This document shows positions 5,259 to 5,287 of a stretch of DNA of 5,287 nt, in pieces. This stretch comes from Candidatus Gastranaerophilales bacterium (lineage in GTDB: Bacteria > Cyanobacteriota > Vampirovibrionia > Gastranaerophilales > UBA9971). The stretch is from contig JANQGS010000021.1 in NCBI GenBank assembly GCA_028277195.1, positions 1 to 5,287 of the forward strand. The letters run 5' to 3'. Under the pieces are notes generated by a model. It saw only the letters and a list, made by a program, of their open reading frames with translations. It searched no databases and was not told the origin of the DNA. Numbering within the stretch: the stretch's first letter is position 1; each line of letters opens with the position of its first letter. Made by a program: the position numbers and the translations under genes.

Positions 5259-5287
5259 CAGCCGCCGGTAATGGTGGTAATGATGGG
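5231..5287 (+). CDS. Possible start of a gene running off the right edge, unrecognised
   Basis: From ATG 5231, 19 codons run open to the edge, beginning MPERKPNGIPAAG and continuing with Gly/Asn-rich residues. The same frame is open back to a stop at 5162, without another canonical start. A purine-rich AGAAGGGGAG at 5173-5182 looks like a strong ribosome-binding site, but no ATG, GTG or TTG follows it in this frame at a normal distance. GGAAA four bases before ATG 5231 is only a weak site. I recognise no family. Forty-one open codons are not significant alone, so this is only a possibility. Confidence 0.2.
   Translation, partial: MPERKPNGIPAAGNGGNDG

Larger units (their letters stand above)
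4975..5287. other. AT-rich stretch with no convincing complete gene
   Basis: In these 313 bases I find no complete gene on either strand and no recognisable tRNA, rRNA or riboswitch class. The left two thirds are AT-rich with short inverted repeats (5079-5112 and 5135-5152). The last 125 bases are richer in GC and open in one plus-strand frame from 5165 to the edge. A 17-codon plus-strand frame at 4982-5035 (Lys-rich) is too short to call. The stretch may be the upstream region of a gene that lies mostly beyond the right edge. Confidence 0.5.

Overview
This window is bacterial. It holds three confident housekeeping or envelope genes (atpC, atpD, and a lytic transglycosylase), one clear but truncated response regulator gene, one small XRE-type DNA-binding gene, and about 310 bases at the right end with no convincing gene. 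Lineage cannot be fixed from this sequence. The coding parts of moderate GC favour AGG for arginine and ATA for isoleucine. The periplasmic-style Slt transglycosylase with a membrane anchor suggests a diderm (Gram-negative-type) bacterium, possibly from a poorly cultured phylum, but this is inference.

Layout. On the minus strand, read from right to left, atpD (2507-1074) overlaps atpC (1081-674) by 8 bases. After an 83-base gap comes an OmpR/PhoB-type response regulator (590 to the left edge), which lacks about the last 30 residues. The atpDC pair is not preceded by atpG: a divergent gene starts 170 bases away, so the F1Fo genes must be split over at least two loci, as is known for cyanobacteria and Chlorobi. 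On the plus strand, a 671-residue Slt-family lytic transglycosylase (2678-4693) diverges from atpD. It converges, with only 10 bases between stop codons, on a 74-residue XRE/Cro-type regulator (4928-4704, minus).

Regulation. The transglycosylase and the XRE gene both have a -10-like hexamer ending 6-7 bases before the ATG and no Shine-Dalgarno sequence, the arrangement expected for leaderless mRNAs. atpD and atpC instead carry purine-rich ribosome-binding sites. A perfect 7-base inverted repeat (GCACCAC, 9-base spacer, GTGGTGC) is centred on the proposed -35 of the XRE gene and is a good candidate for an autoregulatory operator. TTAAC motifs spaced 23-24 bases apart lie upstream of atpD.

The genes have no obvious shared pathway: energy conservation (atpDC), signal transduction (response regulator), cell wall turnover (slt) and local transcription control (XRE). 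I see no clearly new multi-gene system. The most informative items are the possible leaderless promoters, the XRE operator, the detached atpDC unit, and the AT-rich, repeat-bearing right end, where a further gene may begin just before the edge.
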